64,000 bases of DNA from positions 15,499,501-15,563,500 of the forward strand of contig NC_090283.1 of assembly GCF_037392515.1 (NCBI RefSeq). The letters run 5' to 3'. Under the pieces are notes generated by a model that had not been told where the DNA came from, did not search any database, and was given only the letters and a program-made list of their open reading frames with translations. The position numbers and the translations under genes are program-made. Shown here piece by piece: positions 30,721-42,608 of this stretch (its first letter is position 1; each line of letters begins with the position of its first letter). Origin of the DNA: Haliotis asinina. Taxonomy: Eukaryota; Mollusca; Gastropoda; Lepetellida; Haliotidae.

Positions 30721-31710
30721 AGGCAGGTTGGCAGCCATCTGAGCCTCTTCGTCCTGTACTGGCATCAGCTAGGACTAGACCCGTTCATGTGTCAGACCCT
30801 GGAGCGGGGCTTCCACATCCCTATCTCCTCTCCGCCCCCTCTGACCTGCTCTCCGATGAACTCAGTCAGGTTCCAACTCACCATAGAGCAGGTGGAATCT
30901 CTCTTCTCCTAGGGGGTGGTTCAAGAAATTAACTGATTTCAGGCGGCTCATTCACGACTTGAAGGAGTTCAACTCCTCCTACCTCGAACAGCCGCCATTC
31001 TATCAGTCATGCGGTCGGTGGAGCCCTCGGACTATATGGTGTCCCTCGACCTCCAGGATGCATACCTGTGACATTCCCATTCACTTGCTAGGTCGCAGGT
31101 ACCTCCATTTCATCCTTGGGGGCAGGCACTTTCAGTGGATTTCCTCCACCCCATGGCTGTTCACTCGTGTGACCCAACCCATCGTCCAGTTCCTCCACAA
31201 ACTCCAGGTACATGAGGAACGATGGGTTCGTTCACAACCCTTTGTCGTCTGTTCTCGAGGCACAATGTTCTCGTCATCCGCCTCCTTTCGACGTCTAGGG
31301 TGGCTAGTGAACCTGGAGAAGTCGTCAGAGCAGTTCCCCTAAAGACACCTCCCCAGACCAGTCACTTTTCATGGACGCCTCCATCCAAGGATGGGGTGCT
31401 CACTTGGGGTCGGACCATATGGCAGGTACTTGCTCAGCAGCATCAATGTGCTGGAGTTCGACGCTGTCCAGCTTTCCATCCTCCACTAGTCCATTCCCCT
31501 CAGGCACCAGACCTTACTGGTCCACACGGACAGCTCAACCGAAGCTGCTCTTACACCTGACACTCTGCCTGTTCAAACTGGCAGACAGGCTCTGCCTGAG
31601 CATCCACGCAGTTCACATCACAGGAGCCAAGAACGTCCTGGCGGACGCTCTCCCAGCCTCCTTCAGCGAAGTGGCAGCTGAACCTCTGGACGTTTCAGTT
31701 TGGTAGGCCC
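30721..31710 (+). pseudogene. DIRS reverse transcriptase / RNase H, broken
   Basis: The RT start is visible as HLSLFVLYWHQLGLDPFM, then in another frame FRRLIHDLKEFNSSYLEQPP and VSLDLQDAYL. The catalytic DD block is lost by a deletion before RLGWLVNLEKSSE. RNase H follows as MDASIQGWGAHLGSDHMAGT and ITGAKNVLADAL. These phrases are diagnostic of DIRS RT-RH. At least four frame changes are needed to read it. Confidence 0.75.
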
Positions 31711-32029
31711 ATGCAGGATCTGTTCACTACCTGGCTGAACGTCCAGCTCACGATTTATGTATCCCCAGCGCCGGACCCAGCGGCCTGTGTTTGGACGGCT
31801 ATGCTTTCCCTCTCCCAGCAATTCTAGTACAGGTAGTGGCCAAACTTCTGACCACCAAGTCCTTCAGGCTGCTTCTGGTGGCTCCCATGTAGCCTGCTCG
31901 ACCCTAGTTCATTCCCCTTTGCATACTCTCTCTGCAGGAGACTGTTCAGACCCCTCTCTCAATGGACCTACTCCTAAGCAAACAAGTCGCTGCATTCATG
32001 AAAACCCTTAGGTATTCGAGGGGGCTCAT

Positions 32030-32750
32030 GAAGAGCTGAGTAGCCTCTGCCTTGGCACAGAGGAAAACCACTCAGAAGCTCTACGACTTCCAGTGGGGCT
32101 CCTTTTCCCCCTTCTGTGAGGACCAAGGCGTGGAGGCAGATTCTGCCATTCTGCCCCAGATAGCTGACTTCACGCTCTTCAGACGGACTTCCTGATATTC
32201 GAGGACGCATGAGGAAGGTCTGCATCCCTGGGCCTAACCCCCGACTTCATCTGCAAGAACCAACAGGCGGACAAACTGGGATATACCTTCCACATCCCTT
32301 CTTTAGGGCCGTTGGTAGACCCTGCAGAGGAAGGAGCGCTCTCCCTCTCTGCCCTGTCAGCGCTGTCCGAGTATACACTGACCGCACCCATTCCCTCAGA
32401 CAGGGGCGACGGAGGCTCTTCCTCCCCTACTCCCAGAGGAGCAAAATGGAGATTGATAGTAGAGCTCTTGGGGTCTACTTTCGGTCGGCCTTCATAGACG
32501 CCTACAAGGGTCAGGACAGGCCACGTCCTGCTCGGACCAACCTACATGGCTTATCACCGCAACATTGTGGTGGCGGACATCATGGTGGGCTGCTTCTGGA
32601 AGTCACGGCTTGATGTTCGTCAACCACTATTTCAGATCCCTCTCCAACGAGGATCTGGCGGGCATTTCTCGACTAGGGTCCCAGGTCTTTGCCCAGAAAA
32701 GAACAGGGGCTCCTCACCCTTTGAGTCTGCATTGTGCTCCTTCTCTTTAG
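32030..32750 (+). pseudogene. DIRS tyrosine recombinase remnant
   Basis: The start resembles KLYDFQWGSFSPFCEDQGVE, the N-terminal phrase of DIRS recombinases. The C-terminal part shows YHRNIVVADIMVGCFWKSR and, in another frame, FVNHYFRSLSNEDLAGISRL, which would contain the nucleophile Tyr. DIRS elements use this enzyme, not an integrase, to join circular DNA to the target. Frames are broken. Confidence 0.7.
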
Positions 32751-32956
32751 GAGGCCTACCCTCCGCCGCCTCTCGAAAGGTCCCCAGCTCTCAAATAAAC
32801 AATTCTATAGCTTCTCTCCACTCCTTTGGTGTTGAGTTGTTTTTTATCGTGTTGGGTTTCCCTTCAGGAGTTGCAGTCGGCTTCCCGCTCCTTAGCGGAG
32901 GTGGCCGGAGAGTGGTTCGTGTCCTACCTGCCCTCTAGTGGCCGGATGTTTGCATG

Positions 32957-33084
32957 TATAGGTCATCACGTGACCTGGGTGCTCTACCGCTCGTATGTTG
33001 ACCTCGCGTCTCTACTTTGTGTAGACTGTGTTATGAGAGAAATTGAGTAAGCGCCACTCAAGTGGGCAATGTTGGCTTTCTACC
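32957..33084 (-). repeat. DIRS right inverted terminal repeat
   Basis: It is the inverted partner of 28992-29120, ending with CAATGTTGGCTTTC and TACC. Confidence 0.9.
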
Positions 33085-33504
33085 AGCAAAGTATAAAAAC
33101 GACAAAATCGTATTTCCACATACACGTGTAGACATCAATTACAAATTGTGAACTTTTCCGCAACATGTATTTTCTGTAACGTGTGTTTTCTTACTGTGTT
33201 ACTGTGACTGTTACTTCCAACCCCTATCAAAGCTGCAAACAAACCGACTTTGTACCATAGGTCATGCATTCTTTATACAAAATAAAACACCATCTCTCTG
33301 TATGTGTCTCTCCCTGCAATTGTATCATCCCCTCAGAATAAGTGAAGCAGTTGGATGCATAATTATACGTATGACAAACTCATAATGTCCGTTTTTGTCC
33401 CCGACAATAATGATTAAAACGAACTCTCTCCGTCCTTCCATGCACATTGGTCGTTCCCGGAGTTGAAAGTTAGAAACGTTCATTATTTCTTCTCAAAAAC
33501 TTCG
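33085..33504. other. Unassigned stretch right of DIRS element
   Basis: AT-rich; no gene or repeat recognised. Confidence 0.4.
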
Positions 33505-33750
33505 CACATCGATAAGACTGGTGGTGTGCTAGTGCCTTTTGTAAATTATCAATTTCTGAATAAAATATTTTTTTGTGTTTCCTCAAGTTTGACTTGAACT
33601 TGAATTGTGGTAGTGCTCTTTTGGGGGGGCAGAACTTTAAATCCGTTCACTGTTTCCACCAACCTGGCACATTGATTGGGCTGGTGGTATACTCTTGCTT
33701 CTTGGTAGTTTCGGATTTCTGAAAAGAATATTTTGGGGGGTTTCCATAAA
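33505..33750. repeat. Two-unit diverged tandem repeat (about 163-bp period)
   Basis: Blocks such as GCACAT, GGCTGGTGGT / GACTGGTGGTGTGC and ATTTCTGAAAAGAATATTTT / ATTTCTGAATAAAATATTTT recur in the same order, ending in a T/G-rich run. Confidence 0.5.
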
Positions 33751-33754
33751 GCCA

Positions 33755-33890
33755 CTGTGACTTGGTCGACACATGTCATTGTATCCCAGTTGCGTAGATC
33801 CATGCACATGCTGTTGAATCACCAGATTATCAAGCCCAGATTCTGTTATTTACAAGCGGTTGCCTTAAGCCAGGATATTGCTGCGTGGGA
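33755..33890 (+). repeat. Diverged (GTGA)n-type SINE
   Basis: ACTTGGTCGACACATGTCAT, GCGTAGATCCATGCACATG and ATATTGCTGCGTG follow the SINE body in the opposite orientation to the copy at 12961. The tail is lost. Confidence 0.65.
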
Positions 33891-34150
33891 CCAAACAATA
33901 AAATCGGTCACCCAGTCTCTGATATACACGCCAAAACATTTGACATAGTCATAACCAGTGGACACATTCATGAAGAACATTTTGCCATTACGGGAAATAC
34001 TAATGACTGTGGCGACTTGTTATAAAATATGTTATGTCCTAATATGTCAAAATTCCTTTTTTATAGTTTTAGTTAATTCGGTTCCATCAGATTTATTTTC
34101 TACATCAAGGAACAGATACATCACATTGTGGGCCAGTCTAGAGTACGCAC

Positions 34151-34222
34151 TTACATACATGATGTAGTGGGTCCGTCTACACCACACACTAATAGATTGA
34201 CCCACTACGTCATGCATGTTAG
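34151..34222. repeat. Short inverted repeat, about 23-bp arms
   Basis: The arms TTACATACATGATGTAGTGG-GTC and GA-CCCACTACGTCATGCATGTT-AG pair with three mismatches over a 25-bp spacer. Confidence 0.6.
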
Positions 34223-34436
34223 TTTGTGCACCCGTTCAGATAGCTTAACACTCCAGGCCAGTGATGTGTGTTGTGTGATTATTGTGTGGCAAAACTGTTT
34301 AATGTTTGTGTGTAGTTGAAGTTATCAACAAAAGAACTTACTTGAACATTGCCTACTTTGTCAGTCTACACAACTGGAGCTTTAAATTCACGTCATGCAG
34401 CCTACACATACTTCTTTGTTGTGTAATGTTGCACTC

Positions 34437-34505
34437 AACAATCTGTATGGTGGCGGTCTGTAAATTATCTGGACCAGACAACTTAGTGATTGCATCTCGT
34501 GCAGT
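34437..34505 (-). repeat. SINE fragment
   Basis: TATGGTGGCGGTCTGTAAAT and CTGGACCAGACAA match the SINE centre. Confidence 0.6.
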
Positions 34506-34914
34506 CGGGGCACAGGGGACAAAGACCCACAGAAGTGAAAAAAATGTACAGAATGCATTGCATAAAAGTACGAGCTGGCATCCAGGTTCCTCCTCAAAAC
34601 TCCGAAACTACGAAAGTTCTGGTAAGTAATGAAGGACGACATACATTATGACTTTGGAAGAATAAAGCCTAATTGAAGGAACTACTCTTATGTGTAACTG
34701 GAATAGCTGTCTTTTGGGATGATACTTGAGAATCCCCAAGCTAGCACCTTAAAAACCACCTTAGGTCTGGGCTAGTACAAGCAGCCACACATACACACAC
34801 ATGCACGTCGTCATGTGAGCTAAATGTTAGCGTTAAACATCGCGTCACCTCGCCTCTTTATTGTGGAGGATTTTCTGGTATATTGTGGTTTTCAAATGGG
34901 TTAGAGTCGCACTA

Positions 34915-35115
34915 AACAATTGTTCACCTGTATTTATTCAATCTGGGCCAAACAATCTAGTGATTGACATCATAAGCACTGATCAACGCAGTAGGAATAC
35001 GAAGGCATGTGTCAACTAAGTCAGCGAACCTGTCCACTCGATCCCGTTAGTTGCCTTCAGTGGCAAGCATGGGTTGCTGGAGACCACTTCTAACCCCGAT
35101 CTTCATGGGGAATTT
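34915..35115 (-). repeat. Diverged SINE copy
   Basis: GTCGCACT, CTAGTGATTGACATCAT, GGCATGTGTCAACTAAGTCA and GCAAGCATGGGTTGCTG appear in SINE order with many substitutions. Confidence 0.7.
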
Positions 35116-35229
35116 TCGAAACTATACTATCGGAATATGTTATGGACCCTCTTAGACACTAATACCCACAATGGCAATGGTTGCGTTTCCTTTACCCCCG
35201 AGTTTACCTCGTACGTGTATATAGCATAT

Positions 35230-35830
35230 GTTTAACCAACCCTCCCAGTTATATGTTATATGTATAACATTGTGTACATCTGATCCAGCATGCATTATCT
35301 CAGCTGCCAAACTGGTCTCAAAAAGGGAGACGACTCGTACATGTATATTACTTGAAGTTTTTAATCAGTAACACTAAGGTTATTCGATATGTGTATACAT
35401 CTATATCCAAGTTAATATTAAAAGTGCTCTTTTATCTTAACTAAAGGATTCCATTTGGCGATGAAATTAACTGTGATTGGTATTAAATCAAGTCAATACT
35501 TTGGGCGCAAATAGGCCTCTTATTGGTCCAAGTCGTCCTAACACTATAAAACCAACCAACCAATTGGTCATGTTAACCAATCCACACGTCCTTCCAATCA
35601 TATCAGTTATGTTTCTACCCATTGAAACACACTGTGTAGATCTGGTCCAGCATGCATCGGCTGTCAAAGTGGTCTCAGTTTGGGAGATAACTCGTACATG
35701 CATATCACGTATGGTTAAACAACCCACACGGCGTTCCATCCTGTCATTTGTATGTCTACCCTCTGACACAACCTGTGTAGGTCTGGTCCAGCATGTATCA
35801 GCTGTTACTTCCTTGTCGCTTCCCACGATA
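35230..35830. repeat. Diverged tandem repeat with CTGGTCCAGCATG block
   Basis: Three to four units share AACCAACC-like starts, TGTGTAGATCTGGTCCAGCA and a GGGAGATAACTCGTACATG block. Open frames on both strands here derive from the repeat. Confidence 0.65.
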
Positions 35831-35839
35831 CGCTAATAT

Positions 35840-36400
35840 TGAGACACACAAGACTCCAATGGGTCACTTCTAGCATATTTAGCAGAATATTGCGAACTCA
35901 GCACAACAATGAGGTGTCTAAATACACTTGTTCTTTTAGTCACGCGAGGTAACGTATGGGTCGGATATGTTGAGCACATCTTTTATTTGTTCCCAACGAA
36001 TCATTTTTCGAATATTTTTAAAGATGCGGAAAACTCCTCGTATTGATGCACACACGCATCCACATCCAGTTAACTCACTAACGCAACTCAATCCCACAGA
36101 GGGATACTATTTACACCTCGGTATTCTCTTGGTCTCTTGTTAACGTGACTCGCTACTACTGAGTAACACGTTTCCAGCCACTAAAACCACCTCGCCAAAA
36201 CACAACCCCGACTTCCTTGTTGTTATCAATCAAGGAAAACCTGTTATTTTTGGTTACCGATGGGGACACGTAGTAACTGATTTCTGTAGACCTCAGATAC
36301 CGATATCTACACGGTGCAAAATGCTATCAACATTGTCTCCTCACTGTGGTGAAAGTCATGTAGGTCATTCAGCCTGGTCTCTGAACAAAATGAATGTAAA
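35840..36400. other. Unassigned stretch
   Basis: No gene or repeat was recognised before the minisatellite. Confidence 0.35.
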
Positions 36401-36404
36401 ATAT

Positions 36405-36851
36405 CAAAACCACCTAACGTACAGTAAATTAGAGAGGCTGATAACGCACAGTAAAGAATAGAGGCTGGTAACGTACAGTAAAGAATAGAGGCTGGTAACG
36501 TACAGTACAGTAGAGAGGCCGATAATGTATGCAGCACTGTAACGTATAGAGGCTTATGCCGTACAGTAAAGTACATTGGCTGATAACATCCACTGAAGTA
36601 TACAGGTTGATACATGTAGGGGTACATCAGCAATACTTAGAAGCTGATAACGTACAGTAAAGCACACTGGCTGATTTCATACACTGAAGTATACAGGTGC
36701 ATATGCTCAGTAACGTATAGAGGCTGGTAATGCTCAGTAAAGTACATTGACTGATGTCATACACTGAAGTATACAGGCTGATCCGTTCAGTAATGTAAAA
36801 AGGCTGATAACGCACAGCGCAACTATGTATAGATGCTGAAAATGTACAGTA
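36405..36851. repeat. AGGCTGATAACGTACAGTAAAG minisatellite
   Basis: Imperfect units of about 26-36 bp carry GGCTGRTAACGTACAGTA and CACTGAAGTATACAGG. The array continues at 53822-53910 beyond the LINE complex, so the LINE split it. Confidence 0.85.
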
Positions 36852-39754
36852 GTGAGTGAGTGAGTGAGTTAACATTTAACGTCACATCGGCAGTATTGCA
36901 GCCATATCGTGACGAGAGCATTCTTAAAAAAGAATCTATGTATATGATAAAAACCTGTCGACGACGGACAGTAAAACAACTAGAATATCACAACAAGAAA
37001 TAAAACTAGCGTGAAAAGTTAAAACTAACATTTCTATTCAGACACTACAATATAAAAACAGGCTATATAGATCACCAACAACTGAAGGTAGATCACCATA
37101 CTAGGGGCCATGGGGTACTTCTGCTACCTGCATGGTCCCTAGCTGGATTTACATCATCCCCTCAGCTGCTGGTGATTGTATGCAACATCAGCCACAAATT
37201 AAAATGACACATATTCTACGGCTAAGACAAAATGGAAGATCAAATTTGACTTAAAATGTTTTGGGACTTACGTACCCTCTCAGGAGGACAATAATTTTAC
37301 AGTGCTTTAACCCCCCTCGAGGATACAGCCACTAACACTCTAAGTTACTAATTCAAACTTCCAAGCATAAAATATGTATCTTTCATCACAAGGGATACAA
37401 AACGGAGGATCTTCACCTTTTAATAGATACTCGTAAGTATACCTCGTATGGCCAATGCGACATCGTCGCATAATGACCTCCTCAAATCTGGACTGACAAC
37501 CCAAGTAAGTATAACCGATATAAGGTTTTATTTCATGTAATTTATTGATACCCACTTGGGTGTCCCGCTTCTTCTGCATCAGATCACGGATATAAGATCT
37601 TATTGTAGCTTTATAATCTGAGTATGGAATAAGAAATGGTGTCACAGATTTGTTGAGTGCTGCTTTAGCAGCAAGATCGGCCATTGTGTTACCAGAAATG
37701 CCAACGTGACTAGGTAACCAACAAAGGACGATGTCGCACTGGCCAGTAGCAAGATTATTGTACAATTCAATAATTTCTATTAAAAGTGGATGTATACAAC
37801 AAATATGTTTAATCGCCTGAAGGCAAGAGAGAGAGTCTGAATAGATTATATACTGTTTATGTTTAGGGTGTCTTTGAATATATTTAAGACCAGTTAATAT
37901 GGCGTTTGCTTCTGCAGTAAAAATAGAGCTGTTAGCTGAAAGTCTAGAAGATATTGTTCTCGATCCAATGACAGTTTCACAAGCTACTGCACCACCGGTC
38001 TTGGAACCATCTGTAAATAAGGATTTATAATTGCTATGTTTAGTTTTTAATTGATTATATTCTTGTTTATATTGGAATTCATTAGTTTCTGATTTTTTAA
38101 TGAAGTTAATGTTGGGTCAACTTGTGGCCTAACCAACTGCCAAGGAGGAGAAGAAAGGAGACGGGAGGGAGCTATGTTTTCCAGCTCAATGCCGGCCGAA
38201 GAAAGAAAGGGTTTAATTCTGTGTCCTTGAGGTGGAAGAAGAGATGACCTCTTGTCGTACAAATTTTCATAAAGCGGATTGAACACACAGTCATAGGCTG
38301 GGTTAGATTTATTAGAAATATATTTTAGTAATGTACTGTAAAGACAATTTTATACGGCGTTGTGAAAGAGATGATTCATCAGCCTCAACATAGAGACTGG
38401 CAACAGGTGAGGTTCTAAAAGATCCAAGACAAAGTCTTAGACCTTGGTGATGGACAGAATCTAATAGTTAGAGGTTGCTTTTACAGGCTCCACCATATAC
38501 AATGGTACAATGGAGCCATAATCAAGTTTAGATCGTACCAATGATCTGTATAAGTGAAGGAGGGTAACTTGATCCCCTCCCCACTTGGAATTTGAAACAA
38601 CCTTTAACAAATCGAGTGCCTTCAGACATTTAGCTTTAAGTGATTTAATGTGTGGCAAGAAGGCTAAATGAGAATCGAAAATGAAACCCAGGAACGTGGC
38701 CTCCTTTACAACCTTGATGGGAGTGCCATTTAGAGATAGTTCAGGGTCCTTATGCGACTTATATTTTCTACAAAAATGTATAGAATTAGTTTTGGATTTA
38801 GAAACTTTGAAGCCATTTTCAAGACACCATTTATTTATTTTGTTCAAACATAACTGCAGTTGTCTTTCAATAGTGTGCATATTTTACCACGACAAGAAAT
38901 ATTAAAATCATCCACAAATAATGATCCATCAATTGAATCATTTGAAACCTTGGATAAACTGTTGATCTTAATACTAAACAAAGGGACAGACAAAATACTA
39001 AACAAAGGGACAGACAAAATACTACCTTCAGGGACACCCTGATCCTGATTGTAATGATCAGACAGGGTAGAACCTACTCGGACTTGAAATTGCCTGTCTT
39101 TTAAAAACTCTGATGTAAAAAAAGGCAAACGGCCTCTCAATCCAAATTCATGTAAATCCCTCAAAATACCATGCTTCCAGGTCGTATCATAAGCTTTCTC
39201 AAGATCAAAGAAAATTGATACAGCATGTTGTTTATGTACTATTGCGTTTTTCACGAAGGATTCTAAGCGTACCAAATGATCAATGGTACTGCGATTTTTC
39301 CTGAAACCACACTGAATATGTGTGATAAGATTATTGGTTTCAAGATACCAAACAAATCTATTATTCAAAATACCTTCCATGGTTTTACAGACACAGCTAG
39401 TGAGAGATATCGGTCTGTAATTCGACGGATCTGTATGATCCCTGCCAGGTTTCGGTATTGGAACTACAATGGCATTACGCCACGAAGGAGGAAATGCTCC
39501 AGACGTCCATATTTTGTCAAATATATCTCAAAGTGTGACCAGACATGGTTCAGGCAAACGTTTCAGTAGTTGATAATGAATATTGTCATCACCTGCTGCA
39601 ATGTCATGAGCTTGGTCAAGAGCTGTATATAACTCATGTAATGAGAAAACTTCATTATAATCTTCACCATTATTTGATTCGAAATTAAGTTTTATCTTTT
39701 CCTGTTGTTTGTGATCTTTCTGAAACTCAGGGACATAATTTGCCGATGAAGAAT
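36852..39754 (-). pseudogene. LINE-alpha copy 3: RT and RNase H part
   Basis: Readable pieces are the RNase H tail (37340-37765, CWLPSHVGISGNTMADLAAK), the connection region (38047-38286), the palm end (38461-38880) and the RT core (38844-39380, FDLEKAYDTTW and LFVDDFNISCRG). Frameshifts separate them. A 24-bp duplication at about 38976-39023 inserts ILSVPLFS a second time after motif B. The LINE tail starts with (GTGA)n at 36852. Confidence 0.85.
39189..39754. repeat. 566-bp target duplication, left copy
   Basis: It is nearly identical (about six differences, no indel seen) to 45377-45942, and immediately precedes the LINE-beta 5' end. Confidence 0.9.
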
Positions 39755-39770
39755 CGGTAGCATCGCGTTC

Positions 39771-39781
39771 AAGATGGCGGC
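39771..39781 (+). promoter_or_regulatory. YY1-like site overlapping LINE-beta ORF1 start
   Basis: AAGATGGCGGC is an exact match to the YY1 consensus and lies 17 bp inside the element's 5' end, containing the ORF1 ATG. Many LINE and gene promoters use YY1 here for start-site placement. Confidence 0.5.
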
Positions 39782-40820
39782 CGATGCGGACCTCCCGTCA
39801 CTACTCTCTGAGTCTCACCGAACCTTGAATGGATTTACTCATAATTATGAACTAGAGAGAGGTAATACTGACGCAACCTGCGAAGAGTCTTTGCTTAACC
39901 AGCACTCTCAACCGGGAATGTACCCAAATGTCGTAGAAAACGGAGATGAGTGTGCAAACAGCAGCTGCACGACACGGTCAAGCTCTGTAAGTACTATTCA
40001 CAATTCAGATGACATAAGTTTCATACCAGAGACTATTGAATTTATCAACTCAGACCTCTCAAATAGTCCTAAAGAAACCTTCATCAACAAAATCACCGGT
40101 GAAAAGGTGAAGGGAGATTCAACAAACTTGGATGTACTTCGTCATTCATTGCTACAGCTATGTAAACAAAGAAAAGATTTCCTGCACCAAAATAGTCACG
40201 TAAGACGACGAATGGATCGGAGATCAAAACACGGGGAATCATTTGTGAGGAAACTATCAAAAGATGTGTTTATTTTTTACAGAGCATATCTGGGTGATTT
40301 TTGGGAAGATCTGTATGATGTGATAAATATAACACGCAAAAAAACAGAGGGTGACATTATTGTGGACAATCCCAATTACGACCCAGCTTATCCAATCAGG
40401 GAAACAATGGAAAGAATTGAACGTGATGTGGCCGACCTCAGAGGAGAGTTCGTGCAGGAGATTGACTGCATGGGCTCGAAAATAACACATCCGCAGAGAG
40501 ACAATCAAACCCTGAAAACAGTAAATGACAACGTAAAGAGTGAAACTGACTCACTGAGGACGTCTGTTGATAAGCTGAAAGGCAACATGGTGAAAGCCGT
40601 GGAAGTTTTACGTAACGAAAACAAGGACAGAGTTGCTGAACTGTTAGAATGTAAATCTACCATGGAAAACCTGCGGCGTGTCGTAGACAGTCTGAGAACA
40701 GACATGGAGAAGGTTTCAGACGCGCATGCGCAAGTACTCAGTGATCTAAAGACACTTGAGAAAGAAAGAAACAAATCTGAAAACGCAAACAAAAGAGAGA
40801 CAAACGTATCAATGATTTGA
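39774..40820 (+). pseudogene. LINE-beta ORF1: N-terminal and coiled-coil part
   Basis: A 348-codon frame beginning MAADADLPSLLSESHRTLNG. After a Ser/Asn-rich start it holds a basic region (HVRRRMDRRSKHGESFVRK), then heptad-rich helix from about residue 215 (VADLRGEFVQEID, LRTSVDKLKGNMVKAVEVLR). Such coiled coils trimerise LINE ORF1 proteins. A frameshift near 40800 moves the coil to another frame, where it continues as NDLKKDLSTLKTETEERKME to 40983. Confidence 0.75.
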
Positions 40821-41342
40821 AGAAAGACCTAAGCACACTGAAAACAGAAACAGAAGAAAGAAAAATGGAATTAGTACGGATATCAGATGAAAGGAGCTTA
40901 GGAATTACCAACTTAAAATCAAAAGTGGCACTTGTCACCAAATCACTCGACTCACTGGATGCTGACATCACAGAAATAAATTAATCGAACAGGAACCCTG
41001 TCAGAGTAAGACCTTAAGAGGAAAATTGCGAATATTGAAAAACAGTTGAAACAAACACAAATGAGAGTACCTACAACTAAAACCTTTGTGTCAGAACAGA
41101 ATAAATCCGCTGACCGTCGTCAAGATAACCCACGTGACAACACTGCCACGGATATGCCAACCGATACTCTCACACAGAAAGTCCCAGGGTTACGCGGATA
41201 ACATAGCTCCACAGTGTACAGTAAGTCACAGCAAACTACCTTCAAATGCCAGCAACTTAACACATACTCTAATCGAGGTGGACAAAAACTTAAATTCTCA
41301 AGCAAAGATATCACCCCAAACAAGAGAGGTATCATATAGTCA

Positions 41343-41738
41343 ATGTGTGCAGAGAGATGTCAACGTGACAACGCAGTGTTTAAAAGGCCACCAGCTTGCA
41401 GTGTTAATACACTAGACCCTTCGGAGCCCAGACGTATCGAAACTCATGTGAGTAAGGACTGTTGTGCTGCGACCAGAGACATGCATCAGGCTGACTTTCG
41501 CGCAGTTCCTCCCAGAATAAGAACTGCTAGATTCTACATCGCTGGTATACACAAAGATAGCACTCAAGAGTCTGCTAGGAACTACCTTGAAAAGAATGGT
41601 GTCACAGTGACATACATTCGCTTCTTTAATCACCAACAAAAAGGAACAGCAGGTGCCCAAGTAAATGTTCTCTTCAAGGATAAAGAGATGCTAGAAAACC
41701 GTAAGTTTTGGCCGGAAAACATAATCGTCAAACCATGA
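41343..41738 (+). pseudogene. LINE-beta ORF1: RRM-like C-terminal domain
   Basis: A 131-codon frame. ARFYIAGIHKDSTQESARNY and VTVTYIRFFNHQQKGTAGAQ followed by VNVLFKD have the beta-alpha-beta pattern of RNA-binding RRM-like domains in LINE ORF1 proteins. A stop after IIVKP interrupts it; LPREQFWKTIRERKSAQDTS continues afterwards. Confidence 0.65.
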
Positions 41739-41828
41739 CTGCCCCGTGAGCAATTCTGGAAGACTATCAGAGAGCGTAAGAGTGCACAGGATACCAGTGC
41801 AAACGCACAACAGACCATCTAACTCAAC

Positions 41829-42581
41829 ATGATGGACGGCGCTCACCTAAACCTCATGTGCTGGAACTCCAGAGGGATTATGAGTAGTGTACCTTATCTG
41901 AATGAATGTTTCCAGAGTGACGACATAGACATTTGCGCAATCTCTGACCATCAACTGAGGGAGTACAATCTATGCTTTATGAACTCTCTTAACGCTAATT
42001 ATTTTGTAATTGCAAACCCAGCTCCAGAGCCAAATCATCATCCGAATAGAGCACCTTCATGTGGGGGTACTGCGCTATTATGTAAGCAAAATCTAAATCG
42101 ACACGTCAGAGAAATAGCAACAGACAATCATAGAATAAGTGGAATTGAGGTTGCAACGCTTGCACGTCGCCCCCTCTTCATATTCTCTGTATATTTGCCT
42201 CCGTCAAACAGATCTAATGACTTATTCTGTGAATATGTCACCATGATCAGGACCATTTATAACGCCTATTCGCCAAAAGGAGATGTAATAATGATGGGAG
42301 ACTTTAACGCAGCTATCGCTGGGCCAAGATACACACCAACTCTCAACAACAGAGATAGTCTTCTTAGTAACTGTGTTCTGGAACTAGGGTTAAAGTCAGT
42401 GAACATGGAATCCAACTGCAGCGGTCCGGTATTCACATTCGCATATAATGGAGGACCAATGGCAGCACTTGACCATATTTTAGTACCCAAAGAACTGTGC
42501 AATCTTATAACTAACGCTAAAGTCAGAGATGATAACCCACTAAATGTGTCCGATCACTATCCTATCTCATGCTCTCTCTGA
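41829..42581 (+). pseudogene. LINE-beta ORF2: AP endonuclease
   Basis: A 250-codon frame starting MMDGAHLNLMCWNSRGIMSS. Motifs are CWNSRG (Asn), ISDHQL (usually SEHWL, so the catalytic Glu is Asp here), FSVYLPPSN (Tyr), MMGDFNAAI (Asp/Asn), ALDHILVP and SDHYPISC (His). It nicks DNA for target-primed reverse transcription. A stop at 42579-42581 separates it from the RT. Length matches the family. Confidence 0.85.
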
Positions 42582-42608
42582 CTAAATCTGCATTCTATAG
42601 AGACAGAA

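Larger units (their letters stand above)
28992..33084 (+). mobile_element. DIRS-type retroelement with inverted terminal repeats
   Basis: Inverted repeats of about 125 bp (28992-29120 and 32957-33084) bracket gag-like, RT/RNase H and tyrosine-recombinase remnants in that order, which is the DIRS arrangement. The interior is far more GC-rich than the surroundings. No target duplication is expected for this type and none is seen. Frameshifts and deletions have inactivated it. Confidence 0.85.

Noticed and set aside
30000..33000. A GC-rich host gene between the TRIM gene and 33 kb
   Set aside because: The frames match DIRS RT, RNase H and recombinase phrases and lie between inverted terminal repeats, so the region is a retroelement.
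35477..35836. Open frames on both strands of similar extent
   Set aside because: They follow the unit structure of the tandem repeat rather than a protein pattern.
36405..36851. CRISPR-like array
   Set aside because: The repeats are imperfect and contiguous, without unique spacers of constant length, and the genome is animal.
36307..36875. Minus-strand frames with repeated YCTLSAS-like units
   Set aside because: They are translations of the minisatellite; the periodicity is in the DNA.
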